13,836 bases of DNA from Pseudomonadota bacterium (GTDB lineage: Bacteria; Pseudomonadota; Alphaproteobacteria; Rhizobiales; Devosiaceae), in the NCBI GenBank assembly GCA_023393475.1, contig JAEWLC010000082.1, positions 1 through 13,836 of the forward strand, given 5' to 3'. This document shows, piece by piece, positions 5,612-13,149 of the stretch. The notes beneath the pieces were generated by a model. That model did not search any database. It worked only from the letters and a program-made list of their open reading frames with translations, and was not told the origin of the DNA. Every line of letters begins with the position of its first letter. Position 1 is the first letter of the stretch. The position numbers and the translations under genes are program-made.

Positions 5612-6583
5612 TTGACCTTCATTCGGCTGGCGGGCCTCGACCGGGTCCCTGACAATCTCAAGGGCGCCATGGTGGCGGTCGGCAATTTCGACGGTTGCCA
5701 TCGTGGCCATCAGCACGTCTTCCGCGGCCTCATCGCGCGCGCCCGTGCCGCCGGCGTTCCCGCCCTTATGCTCACCTTCGAGCCGCATCCGCGCGATGTC
5801 TTCGCGCCTGCGCCGTTCATGTTTCGCCTGACCAACGGCGCGGAGAAGGCCGAGATCGCCGAGGCGCTCGGGCTCGACGGCATCGTCGTCATGCCCTTTT
5901 CCCGCGAGTTCAGCCAGATCGAGGCCGAGGACTTCGTCACCCGCTTCCTCGTCGGGGCGCTGAACGTCAGGGGCGTCGAGGTCGGCGCCGATTTCCACTT
6001 CGGCTTCCAGCGCAAGGGCACGCCCGCCTTCCTCAAGGATGCCGGCCAGCGCCACGGCTTCGATGTCGAAATCCTCGGCATGCTCGACGAGGGTGACGAC
6101 CACATTTCCTCGACCCGCATCCGCGCCCTGCTCGGCGAGGGCGACGTCGCCGGCGCCGCGCAGCTGCTCGGCTACCACTGGTTCCTCTCGGGCGTCGTGG
6201 TGAAGGGCGACCAGCGGGGCAGGGAGCTGGGCTTCCCCACCGCCAACGTCGCGACCCCCACCGGCTTCGGCCTGATGCAGGGCGTCTACGCCGTGCGCGC
6301 CAAGCTCGGCGACCGGCTGCTCGACGGCGTCGCCAGCTACGGCAAGCCGATGTTCAACAACGAGCGCCCGCCCTTCGAGACCTGGATCTTCGATTTCGAC
6401 GAGGACATCTACGGCGAGACGCTGGAAGTCGCGCTGCTCGGCACCGTGCGCGGCCAGGTGAAGTTCCGCGGCCTCGACGAACTCATCGCCGCCGTCAACA
6501 ACGACGCCACCCAGGCGCGGCACCTGCTCCAGGCCACCCTGCCGGTATCGGAGCTTGATCGGAAGCTCGGCTTCTTCCGCTGA
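5612..6583 (+). CDS. ribF: Bifunctional riboflavin kinase / FAD synthetase
   Basis: RibF phosphorylates riboflavin to FMN and adenylates FMN to FAD in the cytosol. The 323-residue length is normal. The N-terminal FAD synthetase domain (about 15-180) carries GNFDGCHRGH (24-33), TFEPHPRDVF (55-64) and the ISSTRIR motif (165-171). The C-terminal riboflavin kinase domain (about 188-310) carries KGDQRGRELGFPTAN (199-213, with the PTAN nucleotide/metal motif), GVYAV (224-228) and the acidic ETWIFDFDEDIYG segment (256-268). In the kinase domain the common PT after VASYG is PM (M247), a small deviation. The start is TTG, the first possible start after an in-frame TAA at 5594-5596, with a purine-rich GGTGGGA upstream; a later ATG (5669) would truncate the first strand. 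HAD-ribF-ileS order is common in Rhizobiales. Confidence 0.96.
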   Translation: MTFIRLAGLDRVPDNLKGAMVAVGNFDGCHRGHQHVFRGLIARARAAGVPALMLTFEPHPRDVFAPAPFMFRLTNGAEKAEIAEALGLDGIVVMPFSREFSQIEAEDFVTRFLVGALNVRGVEVGADFHFGFQRKGTPAFLKDAGQRHGFDVEILGMLDEGDDHISSTRIRALLGEGDVAGAAQLLGYHWFLSGVVVKGDQRGRELGFPTANVATPTGFGLMQGVYAVRAKLGDRLLDGVASYGKPMFNNERPPFETWIFDFDEDIYGETLEVALLGTVRGQVKFRGLDELIAAVNNDATQARHLLQATLPVSELDRKLGFFR

Positions 6584-6595
6584 CAGACTGAGACA

Positions 6596-6717
6596 GACGA
6601 CCCCCTCCCATCCTCCCCCAAAATGGGGGAGGTGCCTGCCTGTTTACTTGGCTGATCGAAGACCAAAGCTCGCCTCTTCACCTCCCCCTTTATGGGGGAG
6701 GCCGGGAGGGGGCCGTC
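6596..6717. repeat. Family A paired palindrome, copy 1 (between ribF and ileS)
   Basis: Two inverted arms of 39 bases (6596-6634 and 6679-6717) flank a 44-base spacer. From the outside, each arm reads GACG(A/G)CCCCCTCCC, then a hairpin of CCTCCCCC and GGGGGAGG around a 5-base A/T-rich loop, then TG. The element starts 12 bases after the ribF stop codon. The inner part of the spacer (TCGAAGAC..AAGCTCG.CTCTT) is shared with copy 3, so the unit is a true repeat and not just chance C/G runs. The rest of the ribF-ileS gap (6718-6789) is plain leader sequence with no strong promoter. Confidence 0.9.
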
Positions 6718-6789
6718 TCTATCGGTCAAAAACCCTTCCACCAAGCCGCCCCGCTTGCTAAAAGCCCGCAGCTTCCAAGGTACCTTCCG

Positions 6790-9756
6790 ATGAACGATAC
6801 TGCGACCAGCGGCGCCGAGACCGACTATTCCGCGACGCTCTTCCTGCCCCAGACCGAATTCCCGATGCGCGCGGGCCTGCCGCAGCGCGAGCCGGATTGG
6901 CTGAAGCGCTGGGAAGACATGGACATTTACGCCCGCCAGCGCGCGGCCGGGCAGGGCAAGCCCCTGTTCACGCTGCATGACGGCCCGCCCTACGCCAACG
7001 GCAACATCCATATCGGCCACGCGCTCAACAAGATACTCAAGGACCTCGTGAGCCGGTCGAAGACCATGCTCGGCTACAACTCGGCCTATGTGCCGGGCTG
7101 GGATTGCCACGGCCTGCCGATCGAATGGAAGGTCGAGGAGCAGTACCGGGCCAAGGGCAAGAACAAGGACGACGTCGAGATCAACGAGTTCCGCAACGAG
7201 TGCCGCTCGTTCGCGCAGTACTGGGTCGACACCCAGCGCGAGGAATTCAAGCGCCTCGGCGTCATCGGCGACTGGTCCAACCCCTACCTGACGATGAGCT
7301 TCGACGCCGAAGCACAGATCGCCCGCGAACTGATGAAGGTCGCGGCCTCCGGCCAGCTCTATCGCGGCAGTAAGCCCGTCATGTGGTCCGTGGTGGAGCG
7401 CACCGCGCTCGCCGAAGCCGAGATCGAGTACCAGGACTATGAGTCCGACGCGATCTGGGTGAAGTTCCCCATCCACTCGGCCAACGGCGCCTTCGGCACC
7501 GGGTCGTTCGAGGATTTCGGCTCGTCCTATGTCGTCATCTGGACCACCACCCCGTGGACCATCCCGGCCAACCGCGCGATCTCGTATTCATCGAAGATCA
7601 GCTACGGCCTCTACGAGGTCACGGCCGCGCCCGAAGGCAACTGGGCCTCGAAGGGCGAGAAATACGTCCTCGCCGACAAGCTTGCCGAGGAGACGCTGGC
7701 AAAGGCCAAGGTCGAAGCCTTCGTGCGCCTCCACGATGTCGATTGTTCCAAGATCGTCTCGACCAACCATCCGCTGCGTGGCCTCGCCGGCGGTTACGAG
7801 TTCGAAGTCCCGCTGCTCGACGGCGAGCACGTCACCGACGACACCGGTACCGGCTTCGTGCACACCGCGCCGGGCCACGGCCTCGATGACTTCGGCATCT
7901 GGATGGATTCCGGCCGCGCGCTTGCCGCGCGTGGCATCGACACCGCCATCCCCTATGTCGTCGACGACGCTGGCTTCTACACCGCCGCGGCCCCCGGCTT
8001 CGATGGCGCGCGCATCCTCGATGATACCGGCAAGAAGGGCGACGCCAACAATCGCGTCATCGCCGCGCTCGCCGAGCGCAACGCCATGCTCGCCCGCGGC
8101 CGCCTCAAGCACCAGTATCCGCACAGCTGGCGCTCGAAGAAGCCGATCATCTACCGCAACACCCCGCAGTGGTTCGTCTACATGGACCGCGACATCCAGG
8201 GGAAGGCGGGCGATACCCTGCGCGTCCGCTCGCTCGCCGCGATCGATGCGACGAAGTTCTACCCGCAGGCCGGCCAGAACCGCCTGCGCTCGATGATCGC
8301 CGATCGCCCGGATTGGGTGCTGTCCCGCCAGCGCGCCTGGGGCGTGCCGATCGCCGTGTTCTACAACGAGGCGACCGACACCATCCTCAAGGACGAACTC
8401 GTCAACGAACGCATCGGCCAGGCTTTTGAGGAAGAGGGCGCCGACGCCTGGTTCAAGGCGGGCGCCAAGGACCGCTTCCTCGCCGGCGCGACGCATGAGG
8501 GCAAGCCTGTCGATCCGGCCGAGTGGCAGAAGATCGACGACATCCTCGACGTCTGGTTCGAATCGGGCACCACCCACAGCTGGGTGCTGCGCAACCCGCA
8601 GAAGTGGCCGGACATGCAGTTCCCGGCCGGCATGTATCTCGAGGGCTCCGACCAGCACCGCGGCTGGTTCCATTCGTCGCTGCTCGAAAGCTGCGCCACC
8701 AACGGCTTCGCCCCCTATGCGAGCGTCCTGACCCACGGCTTCACCCTCGATGGCGAGGGCAAGAAGATGTCGAAATCGCTGGGCAACACCACCGCCCCGC
8801 AGGACGTCATCAAGCAGTTCGGCGCCGATATCCTCCGCCTCTGGGTCGCCCAGTCCGACTATTCGGACGACCTCCGCATCGGCAAGGAGATCATCAACTC
8901 CACCGTCGACAGCTATCGCAAGCTGCGCAACACCATCCGCTGGCTCATCGGCAACCTCGCCCACCGCAAGGCCGAGGAAACCGTCGATCACCGCGACATG
9001 CCCGAGCTCGAGCGGCTGATCCTCAGTAAGCTCAAGGGCCTCGATATCCTCGTCCGCGACGCTTACGAGTCCTACGACTACAAGCGCGTCGTCGCGGCGC
9101 TGTCGAACTTCATGAACATCGATCTCTCGGCGTTCTACTTCGATATCCGCAAGGACGCGCTCTACTGCGATCCGATCTCCTCGGTCCGCCGCCGCGCCAG
9201 CCTAACCGTGCTCGACCACGTGTTCGACACGCTGACCGCCTGGCTCGCGCCGATCCTCGTCTTCACCATGGAAGAGGCCTGGCTCGAGCGGCACCCCGGC
9301 GCCGACTCCTCGGTGCATCTGCGCGAGTTCCCGAAACTCCCCGAGAGCTGGATCGACGAGAAGCTCGAAGCCAAGTGGGAAGCCATCCGCGAAGTCCGCA
9401 AGGTCGTCACCGGCGCGCTCGAGATCGCTCGCCGCGACAAGGTCATCGGTGCCTCGCTCGAAGCCGCGCCCAAGGTGTTCATCACCGACGACAAGCTCGC
9501 CGCCGCCGTCCGCGGCTCCGACCTTGCCGAAATCTCCATCACCTCGGATATCGAAGTGGTCGAAGGTGAAGGCCCGGCCGATGCCTTCCGCCTCGACGAG
9601 GTCCAGGGCGTCGCCGTCGTCTTCCAGAAGGCCGAAGGCAACCGCTGCGCCCGCTCCTGGCGCATCCTGCCCGAAGTCGGCACCGACGCCGAATACCCGG
9701 ACCTCAGCCTCCGCGACGCCCAGGCCATGCGCGAGTTGAAGGCGGCGGGACGGTAA
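6790..9756 (+). CDS. ileS: Isoleucyl-tRNA synthetase
   Basis: This class I synthetase charges tRNA-Ile and edits misactivated valine. At 988 residues it has the length of bacterial type-I IleRS. The order is: N-terminal catalytic half with PYANGNIHIGHALN (HIGH at 74-77) and PGWDCHGLPIE (102-112); the CP1 editing domain with TGTGFVHTAPGHGLDDF (352-368); then DVWFESG and GSDQHRGWF; then the KMSKS loop (659-663); then the anticodon-binding helical domain. The C-terminal zinc module is degenerate: the usual C-x2-C pair is NRCARSW, with C953 but Ser at 956, and no later Cys pair, so zinc is probably not bound there. The ATG has AAGG nine bases upstream. No T-box leader is visible. Repeats of family A bracket the gene on both sides. 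Confidence 0.98.
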   Translation: MNDTATSGAETDYSATLFLPQTEFPMRAGLPQREPDWLKRWEDMDIYARQRAAGQGKPLFTLHDGPPYANGNIHIGHALNKILKDLVSRSKTMLGYNSAYVPGWDCHGLPIEWKVEEQYRAKGKNKDDVEINEFRNECRSFAQYWVDTQREEFKRLGVIGDWSNPYLTMSFDAEAQIARELMKVAASGQLYRGSKPVMWSVVERTALAEAEIEYQDYESDAIWVKFPIHSANGAFGTGSFEDFGSSYVVIWTTTPWTIPANRAISYSSKISYGLYEVTAAPEGNWASKGEKYVLADKLAEETLAKAKVEAFVRLHDVDCSKIVSTNHPLRGLAGGYEFEVPLLDGEHVTDDTGTGFVHTAPGHGLDDFGIWMDSGRALAARGIDTAIPYVVDDAGFYTAAAPGFDGARILDDTGKKGDANNRVIAALAERNAMLARGRLKHQYPHSWRSKKPIIYRNTPQWFVYMDRDIQGKAGDTLRVRSLAAIDATKFYPQAGQNRLRSMIADRPDWVLSRQRAWGVPIAVFYNEATDTILKDELVNERIGQAFEEEGADAWFKAGAKDRFLAGATHEGKPVDPAEWQKIDDILDVWFESGTTHSWVLRNPQKWPDMQFPAGMYLEGSDQHRGWFHSSLLESCATNGFAPYASVLTHGFTLDGEGKKMSKSLGNTTAPQDVIKQFGADILRLWVAQSDYSDDLRIGKEIINSTVDSYRKLRNTIRWLIGNLAHRKAEETVDHRDMPELERLILSKLKGLDILVRDAYESYDYKRVVAALSNFMNIDLSAFYFDIRKDALYCDPISSVRRRASLTVLDHVFDTLTAWLAPILVFTMEEAWLERHPGADSSVHLREFPKLPESWIDEKLEAKWEAIREVRKVVTGALEIARRDKVIGASLEAAPKVFITDDKLAAAVRGSDLAEISITSDIEVVEGEGPADAFRLDEVQGVAVVFQKAEGNRCARSWRILPEVGTDAEYPDLSLRDAQAMRELKAAGR

Positions 9757-9770
9757 GCCCGGTGCTCTTG

Positions 9771-9894
9771 GCTCCCCCCCTCCCAACCTCCGCCGAAAGG
9801 GGGGAGGTGCCCGCCGGTGAATCCTGTCCGGATCGAGCCACAAACTCGATCGGCACCCTCCCCCTCGCGGGGAGGGTTGGGGAGGGGGGCGAGC
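9771..9894. repeat. Family A paired palindrome, copy 2 (between ileS and lspA)
   Basis: A diverged copy with the same dimensions as the other two: arms 9771-9809 and 9854-9894, and a 44-base spacer. The left arm hairpin is CCTCCGCC-GAAA-GGGGGGAGG with one mismatch. The right arm hairpin is CCCTCCCC-CTCGC-GGGGAGGG. Both arms keep the outer C-rich strand with an AACC step where the other copies have (A/G)TCC. It begins 14 bases after the ileS stop and ends 7 bases before the lspA start codon, so lspA takes its upstream sequence from the repeat. Confidence 0.8.
9869..9889 (+). promoter_or_regulatory. G-quadruplex-type G-run next to the lspA start
   Basis: Four runs of three or more G (GGGG, GGG, GGGG, GGGGGG) are separated by loops of 1, 2 and 1 bases on the coding strand, ending 12 bases before the lspA ATG. 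The runs overlap the only SD-like GGAGG, so a quadruplex in DNA or mRNA, or the alternative hairpin of the repeat arm, could limit lspA translation. The effect is inferred. Confidence 0.5.
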
Positions 9895-9901
9895 AGCCAC
9901 G

Positions 9902-10450
9902 ATGCCTGTGAAACGCCCCTACCTCATCCCCTCGCTGCTCGTCGGCCTCCTCGCCTTCGCGCTCGATCGGGGCCACAAGTTCATCCAGGTTTCGAGCCAG
10001 TGCATCGGCGCGGGCCCGGAAGTCTGCCTCGATCGTCCCGGCTACTTCCCGCCCATGACGCCCACCGGCTGGATGGGCGGCGAGATCCAGCCCGTCACCA
10101 GCTTCTTCGACTACGTGCTGGTATGGAATCGCGGCGTTTCCTACGGTCTGCTCGATGGCATGCCGGTTTGGGGGCTCGGCCTTGTCGCGGTCGTCGCCAT
10201 CGCCGCGCTCGGCGTCTGGTGGTGGCGCACCACCGATGCGCTGGTCCGCTTCGGCCTGATGCTTGCCATCGGCGGCGCCGTATCCAATGCGCTCGACCGG
10301 CTGCTCTATGGCGCCGTTGCAGATTTCTTTCACTTTCACTGGCAGGGTTGGAGCTTCTACATCTTCAACATCGCCGACGTCGCGATCACGCTGGGAGTGT
10401 TGCTGTTGCTCCTCGATTTCGTGGGGATCGGCCGGCCAAGGAAGGCCTGA
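9902..10450 (+). CDS. lspA: Lipoprotein signal peptidase (signal peptidase II)
   Basis: LspA is the inner-membrane aspartic protease that cuts the signal peptide of diacylglyceryl-modified prolipoproteins just before the lipobox cysteine. The 182-residue product is slightly longer than usual because of a segment between helix 1 and the first conserved motif (about 33-65). Conserved parts seen are LDRGHK (21-26, the family's D-x3-K position), VWNRGVSYGLL (74-84), NALDR with catalytic D132, and FNIAD with catalytic D159. Four membrane helices lie near 8-23, 89-107, 114-132 and 152-172. The ATG is 145 bases after ileS, with a repeat in between, and has only GAG eight bases upstream or GGAGG further away. 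The next gene encodes a lipoprotein, a natural substrate. Confidence 0.95.
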   Translation: MPVKRPYLIPSLLVGLLAFALDRGHKFIQVSSQCIGAGPEVCLDRPGYFPPMTPTGWMGGEIQPVTSFFDYVLVWNRGVSYGLLDGMPVWGLGLVAVVAIAALGVWWWRTTDALVRFGLMLAIGGAVSNALDRLLYGAVADFFHFHWQGWSFYIFNIADVAITLGVLLLLLDFVGIGRPRKA

Positions 10451-10507
10451 TCGCAAAGGTGCCTCATTCTGGCCTTAGGGCCCGATTGGCGGGCGACGAA
10501 GAGAGAT

Positions 10508-10528
10508 AACAATTCAGAGCGAATTGTT
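10508..10528. promoter_or_regulatory. Perfect palindrome, candidate operator of the lipoprotein gene
   Basis: AACAATTC (10508-10515) and GAATTGTT (10521-10528) are perfect 8-base inverted arms around AGAGC. The site is A/T-rich in otherwise GC-rich DNA, which makes it stand out. It overlaps the proposed -35 box (10524-10529), the standard place for a repressor or activator dimer. The regulator is unknown. Confidence 0.5.
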
Positions 10529-10552
10529 CGGCGGTCCGCGATGGTCTATAAG
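10524..10552 (+). promoter_or_regulatory. Probable promoter of the lipoprotein gene
   Basis: TTGTTC (10524-10529) and TATAAG (10547-10552) are separated by 17 bases. The -10 matches the consensus at five of six positions, and the -35 keeps the TTG core. Transcription would begin near 10559, giving a leader of about 42 bases before the ATG at 10601. This also argues against the earlier in-frame ATG at 10541, which lies inside the promoter. Confidence 0.55.
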
Positions 10553-10600
10553 GCCGCTCTCGCTGCGGGTGGGCCGACGTGGGGAATAAGGGAAGTCTCA

Positions 10601-11236
10601 ATGCTGAGTGGTAAGACCGGGCGGCGGCCCAGTTTCAGTGCCGTGTCCCGGGGCGGATTGCTGGTTCTTGGCCTCGTCGTCGGCGTAGGCCTCAGCGCCT
10701 GCACCACCGTCGAAGGCACCAACGCGCTGACCGATATCGGCACCTTCGAGCGCGAGGTCGCGATCGAATCCCTCAAGGGCATGGGCATGATGGATCGCGA
10801 GGCAAAGGACGAGAACGTCGTCCCGCGCGGCCCGCTGGTGATTCCCAAGTCCGCCGCGGCCCTGCCGGCTCCCGCCGATCCGAAGGCCACCAAGGCCGCT
10901 TCGCTCCTCCCCGAGGATTCGAAGACCGTCCAGATCGACACCACCAACCTTTCCGAGGCTGATCTGACCCGCCTGCGCAATGCGCGCGTCGTCGATCTGC
11001 GCACCACCGCCGGCCGCCCGCTCACCGAAGCCGAGGCCCGCCAACTGACGGCCCGCATGACCGCCGCCAAGATGGCAAGCGGCCCGCGTCCGCTCTATCT
11101 GCCGCCGGACGAGTATTTCACCACCGTCAAGGGTAAGGACACCGTGTGTCTTGCCGCCAATGGCGAGCTCGTTCCGCTCTCCGACAAGGCCTGCCCGCCG
11201 GAAGTCCGCAAGGCACTCCAGGCTCAGGCCCAGTAA
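10601..11236 (+). CDS. Outer-membrane or periplasmic lipoprotein, possibly DUF3035/BamF-like
   Basis: A 211-residue lipoprotein. A basic N-terminus (KTGRRPSF) precedes a hydrophobic stretch (about 19-31) and the lipobox LSAC with lipidated Cys34, so it is a substrate of LspA. The following residues are TT, without an inner-membrane retention Asp, which favours the outer membrane. The mature part is Pro/Ala/Lys-rich at 75-110 (RGPLVIPKSAAALPAPADP) and ends with a small region holding two Cys (in TVCLAANG and KACPPEV) that could form a disulfide. Position just after lspA and the RGPLVIP segment recall DUF3035/BamF lipoproteins of the alphaproteobacterial BAM complex, but the similarity is weak and the assignment tentative. 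The start has AAGGGA seven bases upstream. Confidence 0.85.
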   Translation: MLSGKTGRRPSFSAVSRGGLLVLGLVVGVGLSACTTVEGTNALTDIGTFEREVAIESLKGMGMMDREAKDENVVPRGPLVIPKSAAALPAPADPKATKAASLLPEDSKTVQIDTTNLSEADLTRLRNARVVDLRTTAGRPLTEAEARQLTARMTAAKMASGPRPLYLPPDEYFTTVKGKDTVCLAANGELVPLSDKACPPEVRKALQAQAQ

Positions 11237-11240
11237 TCCG

Positions 11241-11264
11241 AGGCGGCCCTCCACGGGCCGCTTT
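11241..11264 (+). terminator. Probable intrinsic terminator after the lipoprotein gene
   Basis: GCGGCCC (11243-11249) and GGGCCGC (11255-11261) form a seven-pair all-GC stem with loop TCCAC, followed by TTT and extendable by two weak pairs. It starts five bases after the lipoprotein stop codon. The T tract is short, so efficiency is uncertain, but it fits the separate promoter of this gene and isolates it from the pseudouridine synthase gene. Confidence 0.5.
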
Positions 11265-11337
11265 CGCCCATCTACTCGAAAGATGCGCTGACCCCCCGGG
11301 CAATCCCGTCCGGCCCCGGTCCCGCAGGAGTTAGTCA

Positions 11338-13146
11338 ATGTCCGATATGTCTGCCGTCCCGCTGGACGGCGATCGCCTTGCCAAGGTCATCGCCCGTTCC
11401 GGTCTCTGCTCTCGCCGCGATGCCGAAGGCTGGATCAAGGACGGGCGCGTCACCGTCAACGGCAAGAAGGTCCTCACCCCGGCCTTCAACGTTTCCCCCC
11501 ACGACAAGATCAAGGTCGATGGCGAGCCGCTCGCCGCCCGCCAGGGCACGCGCGTCTGGCTCTACCACAAGCCCGCTGGCCTCGTGGTCACCGAGAAGGA
11601 CCCGGAAGGCCGCCCGACCATCTTCGAGGCGCTGGACGAGAAGGGCCTTCCGCGCGTCGTCTCCATCGGCCGCCTCGACATCAACACCGAGGGCCTGCTG
11701 CTCGTCACCAACGATGGTGGCCTGAAGCGCGTGCTCGAGCTGCCCGCCACCGGCTGGCTGCGCCGCTACCGCGTCCGCGCCTTCGGCTCGGTCACCCAGG
11801 AGCAGCTCAACACCCTCAAGGACGGCATCGAGATCGAGGGCATCCAGTATGGCCCCATCGATGCCATCCTCGAGCGCACCCAGGGCTCCAACTCGTGGCT
11901 GGTGCTCGGCCTGCGCGAAGGCAAGAACCGCGAGGTCAAGAACGTCCTCGGCGCGCTCGGCCTGCAGGTCAACCGCCTTATCCGCGTCAGCTACGGCCCG
12001 TTCCAGCTCGGCGACCTCGCCGAGGGTGAGGTCGAGGTGGTGCCGGCCCGCACCCTGCGCGAGCAGCTCGGCAAGCGCCTCGCCAGCGAGGCCAACGCCG
12101 ATTTCGAGAGCGACATGCCCGAAGTCGCCGCCGCGCAGAAGAAGGCTGCGACGAACCCCAAGCTCCGCGCCGCCGCGCCCGGCAAGGAGCTGAAGAAGGA
12201 TTCGCCGCGCAAGTCGCGCGAGAACAAGTTCCGCTTCGAGGACGACGAGTCCGAGGCCGCCGCGGCCGCCGCCTTTGCCGAGCGCCCGCGCCAGGATCGC
12301 CCCGGCCGCGCCGAAAAGCGCCCCGCCAAGGCCCCGAGCCGTCCGCGCCCGGTCGATCCGAGCGAGATCCGCACCATCCACTTCGAGGATGGCCGCGAAG
12401 CCGAAATCCGTATCAAGCCGCAGCGTCCCGATCGCGGCGATGGCGAGCGCAAGCGCGGCTGGGATCCCGACGACAGCTCGGCCAGCAATTTCGGCCGCCC
12501 GGCTCACCACGAAGAAGGCAAGCCCCGCGGCCCGCGCGGCGATCGTCCGCCGCGTCCGGACGGTGATCGCCCCGGGCGCAGCTTTGGCGACAAGCCAGGC
12601 TACGGCGACAAGAAGTTCGGCGGCAAGCCGGGTGGCAAGTTCGGCGACCGCCCGCCTCGCGGCCCGGGCGCTACGCGTCCCGACGGTGATCGTCCCGCCC
12701 GTGGCGGTGGCTTCGGCAAGAAGCCCTATTCGCCCCGCAGCGCCGAAGCCGGCGATCGTCCGCAACGCAAGTTCGACAAGCCGCGCGGCGATTTCGGCGA
12801 TCGTCCGAAGCGCGATTTTGGTGACCGCCCGCCCCGTGGCGACGGTGATCGTCCCGCCCGTGCCGGCGGCTTCAAGAAGCCCTATTCGCCGCGCAACGCC
12901 GAGGCCGGTGATCGTCCGCCGCGCAAGTTTGGCGACAAGCCCTATGGCACGCGTCCTCCCCGCGAAGGCGGCGACCGCAAGCCCTACGAGGGCAAGGGCG
13001 GCCCGCGCAGTGGCGGCAAGCCCTACGCCGGCAAGCCTGGTGGCAGTCGCCCGACCGGTGGCCGTCCGGGTGGCGGCGGCCGCCCCGGTGGCGCAGGCCG
13101 TCCGGCTGGCGATCGCCCGCGTGGCCCCAAGAAGCCGCGCGAGTAA
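11338..13146 (+). CDS. rluB: RluB-type 23S rRNA pseudouridine synthase with long disordered tail
   Basis: The enzyme converts a uridine of 23S rRNA (U2605 in E. coli RluB) to pseudouridine. Of 602 residues, only about 250 are the enzyme: an S4 RNA-binding domain (about 10-62, RLAKVIARSGLCSRRDAEGW) and a RsuA/RluB catalytic domain with GRLDINTEGLLLVTNDG (111-127, catalytic D114) and EGKNREVKN (194-202). From about 250 to 602 the sequence is low-complexity, rich in Arg, Gly, Pro, Asp and Lys, with many GDRPxRKFGDKP-like units, and almost certainly disordered and RNA-binding. A unit DGDRPAR-GGF-KKPYSPR-AEAGDRP occurs twice, 159 bases apart. The ATG has AGGAG seven bases upstream. rsmD follows after three bases, so both rRNA modification genes are co-transcribed. 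RluB versus the related RsuA/RluE/RluF is judged from overall look only. Confidence 0.9.
   Translation: MSDMSAVPLDGDRLAKVIARSGLCSRRDAEGWIKDGRVTVNGKKVLTPAFNVSPHDKIKVDGEPLAARQGTRVWLYHKPAGLVVTEKDPEGRPTIFEALDEKGLPRVVSIGRLDINTEGLLLVTNDGGLKRVLELPATGWLRRYRVRAFGSVTQEQLNTLKDGIEIEGIQYGPIDAILERTQGSNSWLVLGLREGKNREVKNVLGALGLQVNRLIRVSYGPFQLGDLAEGEVEVVPARTLREQLGKRLASEANADFESDMPEVAAAQKKAATNPKLRAAAPGKELKKDSPRKSRENKFRFEDDESEAAAAAAFAERPRQDRPGRAEKRPAKAPSRPRPVDPSEIRTIHFEDGREAEIRIKPQRPDRGDGERKRGWDPDDSSASNFGRPAHHEEGKPRGPRGDRPPRPDGDRPGRSFGDKPGYGDKKFGGKPGGKFGDRPPRGPGATRPDGDRPARGGGFGKKPYSPRSAEAGDRPQRKFDKPRGDFGDRPKRDFGDRPPRGDGDRPARAGGFKKPYSPRNAEAGDRPPRKFGDKPYGTRPPREGGDRKPYEGKGGPRSGGKPYAGKPGGSRPTGGRPGGGGRPGGAGRPAGDRPRGPKKPRE
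12541..13140 (+). repeat. Repeat-rich coding region of the pseudouridine synthase tail
   Basis: The DNA encoding the tail is built of related short units (GGCGATCGTCC, GGCGACAAGCC, CGCAAGTTCGGC types). A longer imperfect repeat starts with GACGGTGATCGTCCCGCCCG at 12682 and again at 12841. The repetition makes this segment prone to length changes by slippage or recombination. Confidence 0.7.
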
Positions 13147-13149
13147 GCC

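Noticed and set aside
4338..6523. Long minus-strand open frames opposite the HAD gene and ribF
   Set aside because: Low-complexity Gly/Asp/Ala-rich or His/Asp-rich translations typical of antisense GC-rich DNA; both plus-strand genes carry full family motifs.
6596..6717. Family-A elements as ordinary intrinsic terminators
   Set aside because: The hairpins lack T tracts, are paired and inverted as a unit, and share spacer sequence between copies, so a dispersed repeat is the better description, though they may still affect transcript ends.
6718..6789. A T-box or other amino-acid riboswitch before ileS
   Set aside because: The leader is only about 70 bases, without specifier or antiterminator structure; T-boxes are also not expected in this group.
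7588..8991. A 467-codon open frame on the minus strand inside ileS
   Set aside because: ileS is unambiguous on the plus strand; long antisense frames are expected at this GC content and this one has no recognisable domain or ribosome binding site.
10508..10528. Resemblance of the palindrome GATAACAATTC...GAATTGTT to the lac operator
   Set aside because: Only the AACAATT core is shared, and the spacing differs; no lac-type regulator or sugar gene is nearby, so LacI binding is not claimed.
10541..10600. Upstream ATG at 10541 as start of the lipoprotein
   Set aside because: It lies inside the proposed promoter, lacks a ribosome binding site and would push the signal peptide 20 residues inward; the ATG at 10601 has a good SD and gives a normal lipoprotein signal.
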